DNA of 9,359 bases, taken from NCBI GenBank assembly GCA_964465665.1, contig CAYXKM010000049.1, forward strand, positions 1 through 9,359. Reading direction: 5' to 3'. Below, one piece after another: positions 8,256 through 9,359 of the stretch; the stretch's first letter is position 1, and every line of letters begins with the position of its first letter. This stretch comes from JAKEGN01 sp964465665. Lineage in GTDB: Bacteria > Pseudomonadota > Gammaproteobacteria > Steroidobacterales > Woeseiaceae. The notes under the pieces are model-generated. The model saw nothing but the letters and a program-made list of their open reading frames with translations, had not been told where the DNA came from and made no database searches. A program made the translations under genes and the position numbers.

Positions 8256-9359
8256 TCAGTCGCGCTTGTCGATCGGCAGCCATTTCTGCAGCGGCGGCCC
8301 GATGTAATCCGCCGCCGGTCGAATCAGCTTGTTGTTGGCGCGCTGCTCCATGACGTGGGCTGCCCAGCCAGTAATCCTCGAGCAAACGAATATCGGCGTG
8401 AAAAGGTACGTCGGGATGCCCATGAAGTGATACACGCTCGCGGCAAAAAAATCGGCATTGGCGAAAAGCTTTTTTTCGTCCCACATGACTTTTTCGATAG
8501 CTTCGGATACAGCATACAGATGTGTGTCCCCTGCCTCGTCCGAGAGCACCTTTGCCATTCTCTTGTTCACTGAATTGCGCGGATCCGAAACGGTATATAC
8601 CCGATGACCGAACCCCATGATTTTCTCTTTTCGCGCGAGCATCTCCCGCACGCCCTTCGCTGCATTGTCCGGGGATTTGAATCTCTGGATCAGCTCCATG
8701 GCCGCTTCGTTCGCGCCGCCGTGCAACGGTCCGCGCAATGCGCCGATCGCGCCGGTCACGGCCGAATGCATGTCGGATAGTGTCCCGGTAATTACGCGCG
8801 CTGCGAATGTTGATGCATTGAACTCGTGTTCGGCGTAAAGAATCAGCGTCGTATCCAGGGATTTGCGGTGTAACTCAGCGGGCTTTTTGCCGTGCAGCAA
8901 ATGCAGGAAATGGCCGGATATGCTGTCGTCCCCGGTTTCTACAGCGATACGCTTGCCGTCGGTGTGAAAACGATGCCAGTACAGCAACATCGAAGGCAGG
9001 CAGGCAAGCAGCCGGTCTGCGACGCGCCCCTGATTGGAAAAATCGCCCTCCGGCTCGAAATTTCCAAGCAGCGACACCGCGCTGCGCAACATGTCCATCG
9101 GGTGGGTATCCCCAGGGATCATTTCCAGCACCTGCTTCAATCGCGGCGGCAACCCGCGCAATGACTTCAACGTCTCTATATATGTTGCAAGCTCACTGCT
9201 GTTCGGCAGCTTGCCGTACAACAGGAGATACGCGACTTCCTCGAACGAGGCGTTGTCGGCGAGATCGTAGATGTCGTAGCCGCGATACGTCAGGCCTGCA
9301 CCTTCCTTGCCGACCGTGCAGAGATGGGTCTCGCCGGCCGAAACCCCGGCCAGGCCGCC
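8256..9359 (-). CDS. prpC: 2-methylcitrate synthase PrpC (citrate synthase family; 5' partial)
   Basis: PrpC condenses propionyl-CoA with oxaloacetate to 2-methylcitrate, the entry step of the methylcitrate cycle. The frame runs uninterrupted to the window edge (367 residues visible), and the first in-window codons already encode family sequence: GGLAGVSAGETHLCTVGKEG, then LTYRGYDIYDLADNASFEEV. Only about 10-20 N-terminal residues should be missing; the TTG at 9221 is internal. The citrate synthase catalytic triad is present: His213 in GPLHGGANEAA, His252 in MGFGHRVYT and Asp303 in ANADFFAASVYHFMGIP. It ends with PLQKWLPIDKRD, a C-terminus usual for PrpC. The adjoining prpD decides for methylcitrate rather than plain citrate synthase. 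Homopolymer runs at 8445-8451 and 8470-8476 do not break the frame. prpB and a PrpR-type regulator would be expected upstream, outside the window. Confidence 0.95.
   Translation of the reverse strand, partial: GGLAGVSAGETHLCTVGKEGAGLTYRGYDIYDLADNASFEEVAYLLLYGKLPNSSELATYIETLKSLRGLPPRLKQVLEMIPGDTHPMDMLRSAVSLLGNFEPEGDFSNQGRVADRLLACLPSMLLYWHRFHTDGKRIAVETGDDSISGHFLHLLHGKKPAELHRKSLDTTLILYAEHEFNASTFAARVITGTLSDMHSAVTGAIGALRGPLHGGANEAAMELIQRFKSPDNAAKGVREMLARKEKIMGFGHRVYTVSDPRNSVNKRMAKVLSDEAGDTHLYAVSEAIEKVMWDEKKLFANADFFAASVYHFMGIPTYLFTPIFVCSRITGWAAHVMEQRANNKLIRPAADYIGPPLQKWLPIDKRD

Overview
The window looks like chromosomal DNA of a Gram-negative proteobacterium, most likely a gammaproteobacterium. The reasons are an outer-membrane beta-barrel protein with OmpA-type modules, a Soj/Spo0J-type parA-parB pair beside rsmG, a PrpC/PrpD methylcitrate pair whose PrpD closely resembles the enterobacterial type, and a GTAGGAGC-type REP palindrome. 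Base composition is fairly GC-rich (judged by eye, not computed). Genus cannot be assigned from the sequence alone.

Layout. Positions 1-4233 (+) hold one very large gene, open at its 5' end. It encodes a multidomain outer-membrane protein with at least two OmpA-like modules at the visible N-terminus, then beta-sandwich and Ig-like modules, then a beta-barrel of roughly 900 residues. Everything after it is on the minus strand. Read in the direction of transcription, from the right edge leftwards, the order is prpC (open at its 5' end, stop at 8256), prpD (8230-6782), a 179-bp spacer with a REP-like hairpin and a separate inverted repeat, rsmG (6602-5958), parA (5961-5176) and parB (5137-4247). 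parB converges on the large outer-membrane gene with only 13 bp between the stop codons.

How the genes work together. PrpC and PrpD catalyse the first two steps of the 2-methylcitrate cycle, which oxidises propionyl-CoA to pyruvate. RsmG methylates 16S rRNA, and ParA/ParB segregate the chromosome; rsmG-parA-parB is a conserved block often found near oriC. Its usual upstream partner mnmG is absent here and the prp genes stand in its place. No parS site was found by eye.

The most unusual item is the large outer-membrane protein. Its OmpA-like modules precede the barrel, the reverse of OmpA itself. Its second OmpA-like module appears to lack the residues that bind peptidoglycan. A segment inside the barrel region has a DY-x-IDY-xx-GRI pattern that recalls, from memory, modules in SprA-type translocon proteins. 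Its function is unknown; anchoring or export of a large surface protein is only a hypothesis.
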